Below, one piece after another: positions 53,727-63,169 of a DNA stretch of 64,000 bases; position 1 is the first letter of the stretch, and each line of letters begins with the position of its first letter. Origin of the DNA: Atopobium sp. oral taxon 199 str. F0494 (lineage in GTDB: Bacteria > Actinomycetota > Coriobacteriia > Coriobacteriales > Atopobiaceae); contig NZ_KE150487.1 in assembly GCF_000411555.1 (NCBI RefSeq), forward strand, positions 62,001 through 126,000, written 5' to 3'. The notes beneath the pieces were generated by a model, which was given only the letters and a program-made list of their open reading frames with translations, was not told the DNA's origin and made no database searches. The translations under genes were made by a program, and so were the position numbers.

Positions 53727-55248
53727 GAGACTGTCCTCCTGTCTGGCCTGCCATAGCAAGAGAGATTTCTTTGACAGGTGGATTATCACCGGGATAGATT
53801 CCCATAATTTCGCCCTCAAAAAGAACAACGATTCTGTCAGATAGCTTCAAGACCTCGTCAAAGTCCGCACTAATAAGCAACACCGCACAACCCGCATCAC
53901 GTTGCGCAATAATCGAATCATGCACAAACTCGGTAGCCCCAATATCCAAACCACGTGTTGGATACACTGCAACCATAAGCTTGGGATTTCCGTCAAGCTC
54001 ACGGGCAAGAATAACCTTTTGCTGATTGCCGCCTGAAAGACTGCGGGCAGACTGATTTACGGAGACGCAGCGAATATCGTTCTTCTCACGCATATTTTCT
54101 GCATATTCCTGAATCTTATCGGTTCTCAGCCATGCACCATGACCAAAGGAAAAGCGCTTTGATGTAGTCTGCTTAAGAATCAGGTTGTCGGCAATAGACA
54201 TGTCTCCCACAAGACCCATTCTGTTACGGTCCTCCGGGATGTTTGCCATTCCAAAATCGATGAAATCTTGCGGCGAGAAAAGCGCAACTTTACCCTCTGT
54301 TGTCTCTACCTCACCACTCTCAGGAGCAACAAGACCGGTAATTACCTGTGCAAGCTGAGATTGGCCATTTCCGTCAATACCTGCTACGCCTAATACCTCT
54401 CCTGCATGGATGGTTAAAGACACGTCCTTAAGACCTCCATGCTTGATTTCTGGATGGAGCGCCACGTGTGTCAAGGTCATGATTGGCTGATCGGAGCTGG
54501 TGTGTTTTTCGTAATAGCTTTCCGTAAACTCTCGGCCAATCATAAGATCGGCAAGTTCTTGTTCGGTCGTATCGTTGATATTCACCGTTGCAATGGAACG
54601 TCCGGCACGAAGCACGGTTATGCTGTCAGAAATGCGCATAACCTCACGCATTTTATGAGAGATGAAGATAATGGATTTACCTTCAGCCGTCAGGGAGTTC
54701 ATGATATCAAAGAGACCTTCGACTTCAATGTCAGTAAGTACGGCGGTTGGTTCGTCAAGAATGAGGAGGTTGGCACCGCGATACAAAACCTTGAGAATCT
54801 CAATTCTTTGCTGTTCGCCAATGGACATCTCGGAGACCTTTGCGTCAAGGTTAACCTCAAGGCCATAGCGAGCAGCTAAAGCTTCAATGTCTTTCTTGTC
54901 TTGCTCTTTTTGCATAATAGGAGACGCGTGCACCTTGGTTCCAAGAATGACATTTTCCAGCCCTGTCATGGCCTCTATTAGCATGAAGTGCTGGTGCACC
55001 ATGCCAATTCCCTGCTCAACCGCGTCACGGGGAGAGTCTATCTTGACTTCCTTCCCGTGCATGAAAATCTTTCCCGCAGAAGGAGTATATAGGCCCATAA
55101 GGCAGTTCATAAGTGTTGACTTGCCCGCGCCGTTTTCTCCTAAAAGGGTATGCACCTCCCCTTCTTGGATAGACAGGCTGACATCGCGGTTTGCATAAAA
55201 TGAGCCAAACCGTTTGTCAACGCCTTCCATCCTGAGAAGCTCTCCCAT
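53719..55248 (-). CDS. Nucleoside-type ABC importer ATPase with two ABC domains (YufO/NupO-like)
   Basis: The 509-residue ATPase has two ABC domains in tandem. The first is canonical: Walker A LLGENGAGKSTLMN, signature SIGEQQR, Walker B LLILDEPTAVL. The second has a degenerate Walker A (GIDGNGQSQL) and an intact LSGGNQQK signature, as in sugar and nucleoside importers. It powers import by the two permeases encoded next. The ATG follows GAGGAGG. xdhD is 89 bases upstream. Confidence 0.92.
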   Translation of the reverse strand: MGELLRMEGVDKRFGSFYANRDVSLSIQEGEVHTLLGENGAGKSTLMNCLMGLYTPSAGKIFMHGKEVKIDSPRDAVEQGIGMVHQHFMLIEAMTGLENVILGTKVHASPIMQKEQDKKDIEALAARYGLEVNLDAKVSEMSIGEQQRIEILKVLYRGANLLILDEPTAVLTDIEVEGLFDIMNSLTAEGKSIIFISHKMREVMRISDSITVLRAGRSIATVNINDTTEQELADLMIGREFTESYYEKHTSSDQPIMTLTHVALHPEIKHGGLKDVSLTIHAGEVLGVAGIDGNGQSQLAQVITGLVAPESGEVETTEGKVALFSPQDFIDFGMANIPEDRNRMGLVGDMSIADNLILKQTTSKRFSFGHGAWLRTDKIQEYAENMREKNDIRCVSVNQSARSLSGGNQQKVILARELDGNPKLMVAVYPTRGLDIGATEFVHDSIIAQRDAGCAVLLISADFDEVLKLSDRIVVLFEGEIMGIYPGDNPPVKEISLAMAGQTGGQSRE

Positions 55249-55337
55249 ACCGTACCTCCTCTTTTAACGCATATCGATCAGGTCACACTGCAATGTATGA
55301 ACATCATGAAAACACGCGAAGCGCGTCTCACCTTTTA

Positions 55338-58109
55338 TCACTTTTGAGCTTTTGGCTTACGGTAGTACGAATCTTCCAGGGGCAGCTTGGTGCGCATAAC
55401 GTGATCCAGCGCATAGTAGGCATTCGCAACAGCAGGCGCCGTTGGAATCGTTGCAATTTCACCGATACCCTTGCCGCCATAGGCGACCGGCAGCAAGTGT
55501 TCCTTCTCAACGTAGATTGCCTCAATATGCGGGATATCAGGCGCATGGAAGAGTCCGAGTGTGGCGTATCGAGACTTGGGCACGCAGTCCTGGAGTTTGA
55601 AATCCTCCGTAGTCGCGTAGCCAAGAGACATCAAAACGCCGCCTTCAATTTGACCCTGGATAGCAATCGGGTTGATAACCTTTCCGGAATCGTGGGCCGC
55701 GTAGACGTCAGTTACTTTGCCTTCATCGTCAAGCACAACGCAGTTGGTGGCAAAGGCATAGCAGATGTGGCTCTTCGGGTTGGGCTTATCGGCGCCGAGC
55801 TTGTCGGTAGGCTCAAAATACACGTAGCGAAATTCATGACCTTCAAGCTGCTGCAGTCCGGCAACGGGATCTTGTGGATAGATGCCTCCACCTGCAACCA
55901 GCGCCTTTCCGTCCGCATAGCCGACACCTTCATAGGGGCGGCCATCGGAATAGACAATAGTCTTACCATCGCCGTTTGCCTCAACAGGCTCAGCAGACAC
56001 TTCTTTACCGGCTTCCAGATCTAAAAGAGCGTCACGCAGCAGAAACGCCACACCACGGACGGCTTCACCGGTAACCACAGTCTGGCGCGAACCGGAGGTG
56101 GTACCCGAGTCAGGGGCATTTTCCGTGGAGCATTCGCCATTGACGATGACTGATTTGGGAAGCCCTGTCGCTTCCGCTACGTCCTGCAAAAAGACCGTAT
56201 TGCAGCCTTGACCGATGTCAGAGGTAGCAGAATACACGACGACCTTGCCATTTTCAATGCGGATGTTTGCGCGTCCCGCGTCAGGCAGTCCGACGCCAAC
56301 GCCTGAGTTTTTCATGGCACACGCGAGACCAGCATGGTCTTTATGTGCCTCATATACGTCTTTGACCGCCAGAAGCGTCTCTTTGAGAGCCGTTGACTGA
56401 TCGCAAATCTGCCCGTTGGGGAGTACGTCTCCGGGGGCGACGGCGTTGCGCCAACGCATTTCCCACGGAGTGATGCCTACCTTTTCAGCGAGAAGATCAA
56501 TAAGTTCTTCGAGGGCAAACTCGGTCTGGCAGACGCCGAAACCGCGGAATGCGCCAGCCGGCGGATTATTGGTGTAATAGCCAAAACCGCGGATATCGGT
56601 ATTTTGGTATTTATAAGGGCCGACCGCATGTGTACAGGCGCGCTCAAGTACGGGGCCACAGAGTGACGCGTAAGCGCCGGTATCAAAATTGACTTCACAG
56701 TCAAGACCGGTCAGATGACCTTCGGCATCGCAGCCAAGGGTAAAATCAGCCTCCATGGCATGGCGCTTCGGATGAAAGGCTAAGGATTCGTTTCGGGTAA
56801 ACTTGCACTTCACCGTTCTGTGGAACTTGTAAGCGGCAAGCGCTGAAATGTGCTGGACCGTAACGTCTTCCTTGCCGCCAAAGCCGCCACCCACAAGCAT
56901 GGTCTCGACTACAACGCGATTGGGCGTCTTATCCCACCCAAACATATGCGCAACCTCTTTGCGCGTATCGTAGGCGCCTTGGTCAGTGGAAAGAATCTTC
57001 ACGCCATCTTTATAGGGAAAGGCGACGGCGCATTCAGGTTCAAGAAACGCGTGCTCGGTAAAGGGTGTCGAGAAGTGCCTGGTAACCGTAAAGGCGGAAT
57101 TTTTGAGCGCCTCTTTGGCATCGCCGCGCGTAATATGGCGGCTTTGGCACAGATTGGTGTCGGCTTCCTCATGAACGAGCGGCGCTCCCTCAGCGCGAGC
57201 CTCATAGATATCACGTACCACGGGAAGCTCTTCATACTCAACCTTGACCAGCTTTTTTGCAGCTTCAAGGGTCTTCTCGTCTTCCGCGACAACCATACAG
57301 ATAGCGTCGCCCATATCGCGCGTAAGCGAACCCTCGGCAATAAAGACATCCCAGTCCTGCTGGATATGGCCGACCTTATTGACCGGCACATCCTCCGCCT
57401 TGAGAACGCCAAGAACACCAGGAAGGGCTTCCGCGGCGGCGGTGTCTATCTTAATCACACGCGCACGGGGATACTTTGAGCGGACACACGATCCGTATAC
57501 CATGTCGGGGTACTCAACATCAGTGACATCATCGGGATATTTACCGTAACCGAGTACCTTGGGACGAACGTCTACACGAAACGCCTTGGAGCCGACGCCG
57601 TAATTATCGCCCCGCTCAAGGTCAGGATCGATTTCCTCTTCACCGCGAAGAATACGCGCGGCTTTCAGAATGCCTTCGATAATTTTCTTGTAGCCCGTGC
57701 AGCGGCAGATATTGTTTTTGATTGCCTCTTTGACCTCATCCTCAGACGGATCAGGGTTGCGGCGTATTAGAGCCGCACCACTCATAACCATACCGGGAAT
57801 ACAAAAACCGCACTGGACCGCGCCGACAGAGCCAAAAGCGTATACAAAGGCTTCCTGCTCTTCATGGGAAAGACCCTCGACAGTCTCTATAACCTTGCCG
57901 TTTGCCCGTTTTGTGTTCATAACGCAGCCGCGCGTGGCAACACCATCGATAACAACCGTACAAGTGCCGCAAGCCCCTTGCGAACAGCCGTCTTTAACGG
58001 ACAACAGATGCAGATCATCGCGGAGAAAACGGAGCAGCGACTTGCTTTCAGTCGTAGTAACCGTTTCGCCGTTCACCGTAAAGGTGTACTGCTCAACCTC
58101 TTCAGCCAT
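55338..58109 (-). CDS. xdhD: XdhD-type molybdenum hydroxylase: fused [2Fe-2S] and molybdopterin domains, no FAD domain
   Basis: The 923-residue enzyme joins two [2Fe-2S] cluster domains (about 1-165; DGCSQGACGTCTVVIDG and CGFCIPG...CRCTGYKKI) to a molybdenum-cofactor domain (GGGFGGKEDVTVQHI, RGFGVCQTEFALEEL, SDIGQGCNTVF, GGKGIGEIATIPTAPAVANA). There is no FAD domain. This layout matches E. coli XdhD and the enzymes called selenium-dependent xanthine dehydrogenases, also encoded beside ygfK and ssnA. The labile-selenium ligand cannot be seen in sequence. Its electron partner may be XdhB or YgfK. The ATG follows AAGGAGAGG. Confidence 0.88.
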   Translation of the reverse strand: MAEEVEQYTFTVNGETVTTTESKSLLRFLRDDLHLLSVKDGCSQGACGTCTVVIDGVATRGCVMNTKRANGKVIETVEGLSHEEQEAFVYAFGSVGAVQCGFCIPGMVMSGAALIRRNPDPSEDEVKEAIKNNICRCTGYKKIIEGILKAARILRGEEEIDPDLERGDNYGVGSKAFRVDVRPKVLGYGKYPDDVTDVEYPDMVYGSCVRSKYPRARVIKIDTAAAEALPGVLGVLKAEDVPVNKVGHIQQDWDVFIAEGSLTRDMGDAICMVVAEDEKTLEAAKKLVKVEYEELPVVRDIYEARAEGAPLVHEEADTNLCQSRHITRGDAKEALKNSAFTVTRHFSTPFTEHAFLEPECAVAFPYKDGVKILSTDQGAYDTRKEVAHMFGWDKTPNRVVVETMLVGGGFGGKEDVTVQHISALAAYKFHRTVKCKFTRNESLAFHPKRHAMEADFTLGCDAEGHLTGLDCEVNFDTGAYASLCGPVLERACTHAVGPYKYQNTDIRGFGYYTNNPPAGAFRGFGVCQTEFALEELIDLLAEKVGITPWEMRWRNAVAPGDVLPNGQICDQSTALKETLLAVKDVYEAHKDHAGLACAMKNSGVGVGLPDAGRANIRIENGKVVVYSATSDIGQGCNTVFLQDVAEATGLPKSVIVNGECSTENAPDSGTTSGSRQTVVTGEAVRGVAFLLRDALLDLEAGKEVSAEPVEANGDGKTIVYSDGRPYEGVGYADGKALVAGGGIYPQDPVAGLQQLEGHEFRYVYFEPTDKLGADKPNPKSHICYAFATNCVVLDDEGKVTDVYAAHDSGKVINPIAIQGQIEGGVLMSLGYATTEDFKLQDCVPKSRYATLGLFHAPDIPHIEAIYVEKEHLLPVAYGGKGIGEIATIPTAPAVANAYYALDHVMRTKLPLEDSYYRKPKAQK

Positions 58110-58268
58110 GTACCTCTCCTTACGCGCCCGGGAGAATGTTGTGTGTCGTACCCCGAGCCCGTTTACCAAGAAATCATCTCACAGCGCAATGCCATCAGAC
58201 AGCTATTACACTAAAACAAAAATTTAGCCTACCTAACAGCTTTTCGGTGACCGTATGCAAGTAAGCGG

Positions 58269-58299
58269 TTAGCGAGAAAAACGTATCTTCTCGCTAACT
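58269..58299. terminator. Hairpin with CTTCTCG between ygfK and xdhD
   Basis: GTTAGCGAGAA and TTCTCGCTAAC form an 11-pair stem with a nine-base loop, in the 229-base gap after the ygfK stop. It includes one full and one partial copy of the dispersed motif. No clear T-tract follows, so it could be a terminator or processing site. Confidence 0.6.
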
Positions 58300-58338
58300 A
58301 TACTTACTCGCTATGCTCGCCTTCTCTCCTGCTCCCCT

Positions 58339-61332
58339 CTATACATTCAGGAGATACCGGTAATCATCTCTGACTGTTACCACCATCTTGCGGATATGTT
58401 CCGGAAGACCACAGGCCTCATCATCAACATTGTAAATTCCCACGCCGCCGTCAAGACGAATCAGGAAGCCGTCTTCAGTCGGAAGGAAGCCCTCATTTTC
58501 AGAATTGTCAAAATCTTCACGGCTCCAGAAGGCAGTGAATTTGTCCTTATAGGGGCGGCCCTCAGAATACGGACAGAAGACAGCGCAATTACCACATTCA
58601 TTACACATGCCGTCAACGTGAATGATTTGCTGCTGGCGCAGGCCCAAAACTTTGATTGCAACGTTTGCGCGGTTCGGGCACACCTCAACGCAGGCTTCAC
58701 ACACCGAAGGACATGAGAGGCAGCGGGACTGATCGCATGAGGCGGGATCTCCGCAGAGCTGCCCGCGCTTGCCAAAGATCTTGGCGACATCTTCCTCAAG
58801 ATTGGAGTTCTCTTTACCCGAGAAATTGAAGCCTGCTATGGCAACAGCCACAGTCATGGCGTCGGCGATGCCTTTCACCACCGTTGCGGGACCGCGGCGG
58901 CCATCGCCAACAGCAAACACATGGTCAACGGAGGTCTGAAGGTTTCCGTCAACAACAGGACGACTCTTCTCGTCAAGGGCGATGCCGGAAGCGGTATACA
59001 AGCTGGAGTCAATCTGCTCTCCCACGGCTGTAATCACTGCGGTTGCGGGAACCGTAGTGAATTCGCCGGTACCCTCAGGACGGCGGCGACCAGATTCGTC
59101 AGGCGCGCCGAGTTTCATAATCTCACACGTCAGTTTCGCGTCAGCAAAATCTCCCGGGGCGAGAAGTTCCATGAACTCTACGCCGTCGTCGAGAGCCATT
59201 TGAAGCTCTTCCTCGTCAGCCGGCATATAGCGCTTAGTGCGGCGGTACACAAGACGCACGTTTTGAACGCCTGCCACGCGCTTCGCCGCACGGGCAACAT
59301 CCATGGCCGTGTTACCGGCTCCGATAACAACAACGTCGGTGCCAAGATCAACAGACGCCGGATCGCTCTTGAATTGCTCGAGGAACTCAAGGGCGTCAAG
59401 GGCCTCACCGGACTTCAGTGTCTTGCGGCCGGGAGCCCATGCTCCAATGGCTACGACCACATCGGTATAGCCTTCAGAAAGCAAGGTGTTGACATCCTTG
59501 ATTTCGACGCCTGTTGTAAAAGCGGCGCCGTATGCCTGGCAAAGTTTCACATCGTTGTCGATTGCCGCCTCAGAGATGCGGAAATTGGGAATGACGTGGC
59601 GTACAATGCCTCCGAGCTTGTTCGTACGCTCAAAGACAGTGACCTTGACACCCGCGCGCGATAAAAACGACGCTGCGGCAAGACCGGCCGGACCGGCACC
59701 AACGACAGCAACGTTCTTGCCTTCGACTGCGCCGCGGGATGCGAGCGTTGGAAGAACCTCCGCCAGGCCCTTCTCGGCAGCGGTCAGTTTGCAGCCGCGA
59801 ATATGGACATGCTCGTCAACATAGTTGCGCATACAGGAATTAGTGCAGGTATGCGGGCAGATGGTACCCGTAATGAACGGCAGCGCGTTGCGCTCAAGAA
59901 TAATGTAAAGCGCGTCAGCGTAACGGCCTTCATCGACCGCCTTAAGATAGCCGGGGATATCCTGATGGATAGGACAGGAATCGCGGCAGGGCGCAATGAA
60001 GCAGTCAGTTAAGGGCAGCTTACCGCGCACATGGCGATCAGGCTGAGGCTTGATTTCCTTGTGATAGCGCGCGTCTTTAAGCGACCGCTCAAGCAGCGCA
60101 GCGACTTTCTCGGCATCAACGCCAGAAAATGGCCTGGTATCGCCATCGGTAAAGAGCCTGGCAATCTGTGTCATGCGCTCATAGCCGCCCGGCTTCAAAA
60201 TGGTGGTTGCCATGGTAACGGGCCAAATGCCGGTATCCACCAGCTCCCTAATGTTGTTGTAATCCGCTCCGCCGGAATACGAAATACGAAGCTTGCCGTC
60301 AAACTGCTCGGCTATACGCTTCGCCAGGGACAAAGAGAGCGTCCAGAGGGAACGGCCGGACATGTACATCTCTTCGCTGGGAAGTTCGCCGCGGGTAACG
60401 TCCACTGGGAACGTATTGGTCAGCTTGACGCCAAACTCAACGCCGCTTTCCTCGCACAGCTTCATGAGACGCTCAAGCATGGGTACCGCATCGTCCCACT
60501 GCAAATCCTCGAGGAAGTGGTGATCATCAAAGGCGATGTAGTCGAAGCCCAAAGCGTCAAGCGTCTTGCGAGCGTAGTCATACCCCAAAAGTGTGGGATT
60601 GCACTTGATAAACGTGTTGAGACCCTTCTCGGTAATGAGATAGGTAGCAATGCGCTCAATTTCATCCGGCGGGCAGCCGTGAAGCGTAGACTCGGTAATG
60701 GAATCAGAAATACGCGCCGGAATGGAATCAATGAAGGTAGCATCAACGTTACGGAAGCGACCAATATTGGCTTTTGCCCAAGCGATTGCCTCCTTGAAAA
60801 CGGGTGTCTCGGAGGCGTCCTTCATGTCATTGATGTACTTATCTACCTTGGGTGTCTTTATGCCCTCAAGGTCATAGCCGACAGACATGTTAAAGACGAA
60901 GCCATCAGGATCTCCCAGACCAAGCTCACGGGCAAGGATATGGCAGATGACCCAGGCTTTGACGTATTCATCGAACGCCTGGGGTACCGTGAGCTCCGTA
61001 GACCACTCGCAGTTGTATCCCTCGTCTGACGCGAGGATGCAAGGTTTATTGACACAGGCGGAAAGCTCTTCGCCATCCATCTTCTGAACCGTCTTGAGCT
61101 CAAAGAAGCGGGCGCCGGTAACGTAGGACGCTACGATGTTTTGCGCGAGCTGCGTATTTGGCCCTGCGGCAGGTCCAAACGGAGTCTCAATCTTCTCCCT
61201 GAAGATGGGACGGGCGGCCCCTGTCGTCTTGGCGAAAGCACGCTCACCAAAAATAGTCTTTTGAGCCTCGTACTCGCCGAGAATCCAATTCATCAGATGG
61301 TCAAATCTCATGGGACGCATAATGTCGCTCAT
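58339..61332 (-). CDS. ygfK: YgfK: large flavo-iron-sulfur oxidoreductase of the purine/selenate-reductase cluster
   Basis: The 997-residue protein has three parts. The N-terminal TIM-barrel region resembles dihydroorotate dehydrogenases. The middle is a GltD/NfnB-like module with N-terminal Cys clusters (CFIAPCRDSCPIHQDIPGYL and CPHTCTNSC), FAD loop VVGAGPAGLAAASFLSRAG and NADPH loop VIGAGNTAMDVARAAKRVAG. The C-terminus has ferredoxin-like clusters (CDQSRCLSCPSVCEACVEVCP and CNECGNCAVFCPYSEGRPY). It probably moves electrons between NAD(P)H, flavin and the adjacent molybdenum hydroxylase. Genetics in other bacteria links the ygfK-ssnA-xdhD set to anaerobic purine breakdown and selenate reduction; its exact reaction is not settled. 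The ATG follows AAGGAGAGG. Confidence 0.88.
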   Translation of the reverse strand: MSDIMRPMRFDHLMNWILGEYEAQKTIFGERAFAKTTGAARPIFREKIETPFGPAAGPNTQLAQNIVASYVTGARFFELKTVQKMDGEELSACVNKPCILASDEGYNCEWSTELTVPQAFDEYVKAWVICHILARELGLGDPDGFVFNMSVGYDLEGIKTPKVDKYINDMKDASETPVFKEAIAWAKANIGRFRNVDATFIDSIPARISDSITESTLHGCPPDEIERIATYLITEKGLNTFIKCNPTLLGYDYARKTLDALGFDYIAFDDHHFLEDLQWDDAVPMLERLMKLCEESGVEFGVKLTNTFPVDVTRGELPSEEMYMSGRSLWTLSLSLAKRIAEQFDGKLRISYSGGADYNNIRELVDTGIWPVTMATTILKPGGYERMTQIARLFTDGDTRPFSGVDAEKVAALLERSLKDARYHKEIKPQPDRHVRGKLPLTDCFIAPCRDSCPIHQDIPGYLKAVDEGRYADALYIILERNALPFITGTICPHTCTNSCMRNYVDEHVHIRGCKLTAAEKGLAEVLPTLASRGAVEGKNVAVVGAGPAGLAAASFLSRAGVKVTVFERTNKLGGIVRHVIPNFRISEAAIDNDVKLCQAYGAAFTTGVEIKDVNTLLSEGYTDVVVAIGAWAPGRKTLKSGEALDALEFLEQFKSDPASVDLGTDVVVIGAGNTAMDVARAAKRVAGVQNVRLVYRRTKRYMPADEEELQMALDDGVEFMELLAPGDFADAKLTCEIMKLGAPDESGRRRPEGTGEFTTVPATAVITAVGEQIDSSLYTASGIALDEKSRPVVDGNLQTSVDHVFAVGDGRRGPATVVKGIADAMTVAVAIAGFNFSGKENSNLEEDVAKIFGKRGQLCGDPASCDQSRCLSCPSVCEACVEVCPNRANVAIKVLGLRQQQIIHVDGMCNECGNCAVFCPYSEGRPYKDKFTAFWSREDFDNSENEGFLPTEDGFLIRLDGGVGIYNVDDEACGLPEHIRKMVVTVRDDYRYLLNV

Positions 61333-61381
61333 TTGGTTTCCTCTCCTTATAACCAATGTGAGTTATAGTCCCCGCACTTAT

Positions 61382-61400
61382 GGCGTCCGCGGGCGACGCC
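61382..61400. repeat. GC-rich hairpin in the ssnA-ygfK gap
   Basis: GGCGTC and GACGCC pair around a seven-base loop, upstream of ygfK. Function is unknown; it may slow RNase or attenuate. Confidence 0.45.
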
Positions 61401-61429
61401 CTACCCTCTTGTCATGCAAACACATGTGT

Positions 61430-61458
61430 CGAGAAGCGCTTCTCAAAAGCACTTCTCG
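61430..61458. terminator. Hairpin after ssnA made from paired CGAGAAG motifs
   Basis: CGAGAAG (61430-61436) and CTTCTCG (61452-61458) are inverted around a 15-base loop. Inside lies the perfect palindrome GAGAAGCGCTTCTC (61431-61444), so two folds are possible. It is just after the ssnA stop on the minus strand. Confidence 0.6.
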
Positions 61459-61470
61459 CCATACCCTACC

Positions 61471-62826
61471 TTAGTACTGGCGATTGTTGAGAGCTCCCCA
61501 GAGCTTCTTCGCCTCAACCATGGTCCAGTTGTTAATCTTGTCTTCGTCATACGCTACAAATTCGCGGTCCTTGTAAAGAACCTTGCCGTTGACAATGGTG
61601 GTGCGGCAGTTCTTGCCCTCAAAGCCAAAGAGCATATGACCGTCGATGTTCTCGTCGGAGAACGGCGTGAACGGCTTGTAGTCAAAGATTGCGATGTCAG
61701 CAGCGGCGCCAGACGCAAGTTTGCCTAAGGGCTTGCCGTTGGACTTTACAGAGAAGTACTTTTCCGCCATCTTGACGTTATTCTTAAAGAGCATAGTCAT
61801 AGCCTCAACCCAGCCAACATTTGGCATACAGGCGTTGTGGCGCTGGATGGGCAAAAGAACCTTGAGCGATTCCAACATATCGTGCGTGTAGGCATCTGTA
61901 CCCAGGCAAACGTTGATGTTGCGCTTGAAGAATTCGAGTACCGGAGCGCAGCCAACCGCATTGCCCATATTGGATTCCGGATTGTTAACGATGCTGGTAT
62001 TGGTGGCGGCAAGAATATCCATATCGGCGGGAGTTACATGAATGCAGTGTCCAAGCATGGTCTTCTCGCCCAAAAGTCCGTGATCGAGCAGGCGATGCAC
62101 GGCGGTAGTGCCGTAGTTCAACGCGGAATCATAGACGTCGTCCATGCCTTCACAGACGTGAATATGAAAGCCAGTCAGGCCGTTGTTGGCCTCAACCATC
62201 TTGTCCAGCGTCTCATCGGAGAGCGTAAAGAGCGCATGGCCACCAAACATAGCAGCGATCATATCATCGTCTTCAGCTTCTGCCCATGTGGCGAATGCAA
62301 CGTTTTCGGCGATAGCCTCATCGCACTTGGTCTGCCCGTCGCGGTCTGACGTCTCATAGCAAAGACACGCGCGGATGCCGAGTTCCTGAGCAACGTCCTT
62401 GATGGCAAAAAGCGAACCCGGAATCTCGTAGAAGCTGGCGTGGTGGTCAAAAATAGTTGTAACGCCATTGCGCAGCGAATCAAGAATAGTTGCATACGCG
62501 CAGGCGCGAGTACCGTCAAGCGTAAGATGACGGTCGATGTTCCACCATTGCTGCTCGAGATTTTCAAGGAAGTTATGAGGGTTGCAGCCTGTAATGGCAA
62601 GACCGCGGGCCAGGCCGGAATAAATGTGGGTGTGACAGTTGATAAGACCCGGCATAATAACGCCGCCATGCGCGTCAAGCTTCTCCGCGTTGGGATACGC
62701 GGCTTCGAGCTTCGCGCGCGTGTCAACGGCAACGATCTTCTCGCCCTCGATTGCGACAGCGCCGTCTTCAACGTAAGGATTTGCCTTGTCGCGCGTAATA
62801 ACACGACCGTTCACAATAAGCAGCAT
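61471..62826 (-). CDS. ssnA: SsnA-type amidohydrolase (putative aminohydrolase of the ygfK cluster)
   Basis: The 451-residue enzyme is an amidohydrolase-superfamily deaminase or hydrolase. Metal ligands appear in GLINCHTHIYSGLARG, HIHVCEG, GHCIHV and CLGTDAYTHDM. Family members known as SsnA accompany ygfK and xdhD in several bacteria; the reaction is unproven, with a role in breaking down a purine ring product likely. The ATG follows AAAGGGG. It is the first gene of the minus-strand island and is divergent from the regulator gene. Confidence 0.88.
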   Translation of the reverse strand: MLLIVNGRVITRDKANPYVEDGAVAIEGEKIVAVDTRAKLEAAYPNAEKLDAHGGVIMPGLINCHTHIYSGLARGLAITGCNPHNFLENLEQQWWNIDRHLTLDGTRACAYATILDSLRNGVTTIFDHHASFYEIPGSLFAIKDVAQELGIRACLCYETSDRDGQTKCDEAIAENVAFATWAEAEDDDMIAAMFGGHALFTLSDETLDKMVEANNGLTGFHIHVCEGMDDVYDSALNYGTTAVHRLLDHGLLGEKTMLGHCIHVTPADMDILAATNTSIVNNPESNMGNAVGCAPVLEFFKRNINVCLGTDAYTHDMLESLKVLLPIQRHNACMPNVGWVEAMTMLFKNNVKMAEKYFSVKSNGKPLGKLASGAAADIAIFDYKPFTPFSDENIDGHMLFGFEGKNCRTTIVNGKVLYKDREFVAYDEDKINNWTMVEAKKLWGALNNRQY

Positions 62827-63169
62827 AGGAACCCCTTTGCCACGTGCCGCAGATCAGCTACGGCTTATAAAATGACGGATGTGCCCTCTCCGGCGCTCCG
62901 TTCGGACATATCTAAAGGGAGTCCGACTGCCCCATCCCGCAGAGCGTCCAGATGCTCCTGCAGGCATTTTGCAAACAGTTAGTTATTAAACCTAACTTTT
63001 AATTAGTCTTCATATTCTCACAGTTTTTTTGTATGTAAAAGAATTATCGGTGTACGGTCATTTATCTGGGTAAGCGGTCTTGTTAAACGCATTGCTTCGC
63101 AAAAAGCGCAAAATGCTAGGATATAGATTGCTCTGTGAAACAGATAGTGCTTACAAGGAGTATTCGGAT
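62827..63169. promoter_or_regulatory. Divergent control region between ssnA and the YheO-type regulator
   Basis: The 343-base gap has no gene. AGTTAG (62977-62982) and CTAACT (62992-62997) form a dyad with a nine-base AT spacer in an AT-rich stretch. A related TTAG-cctac-CTAA lies at 58224-58236, upstream of xdhD. This is the expected place for the operator of the divergent regulator. Promoter boxes are not called. Confidence 0.45.

Noticed and set aside
60031-61029. A 332-codon plus-strand open frame
   Set aside because: It is antisense to ygfK with no protein-like features.
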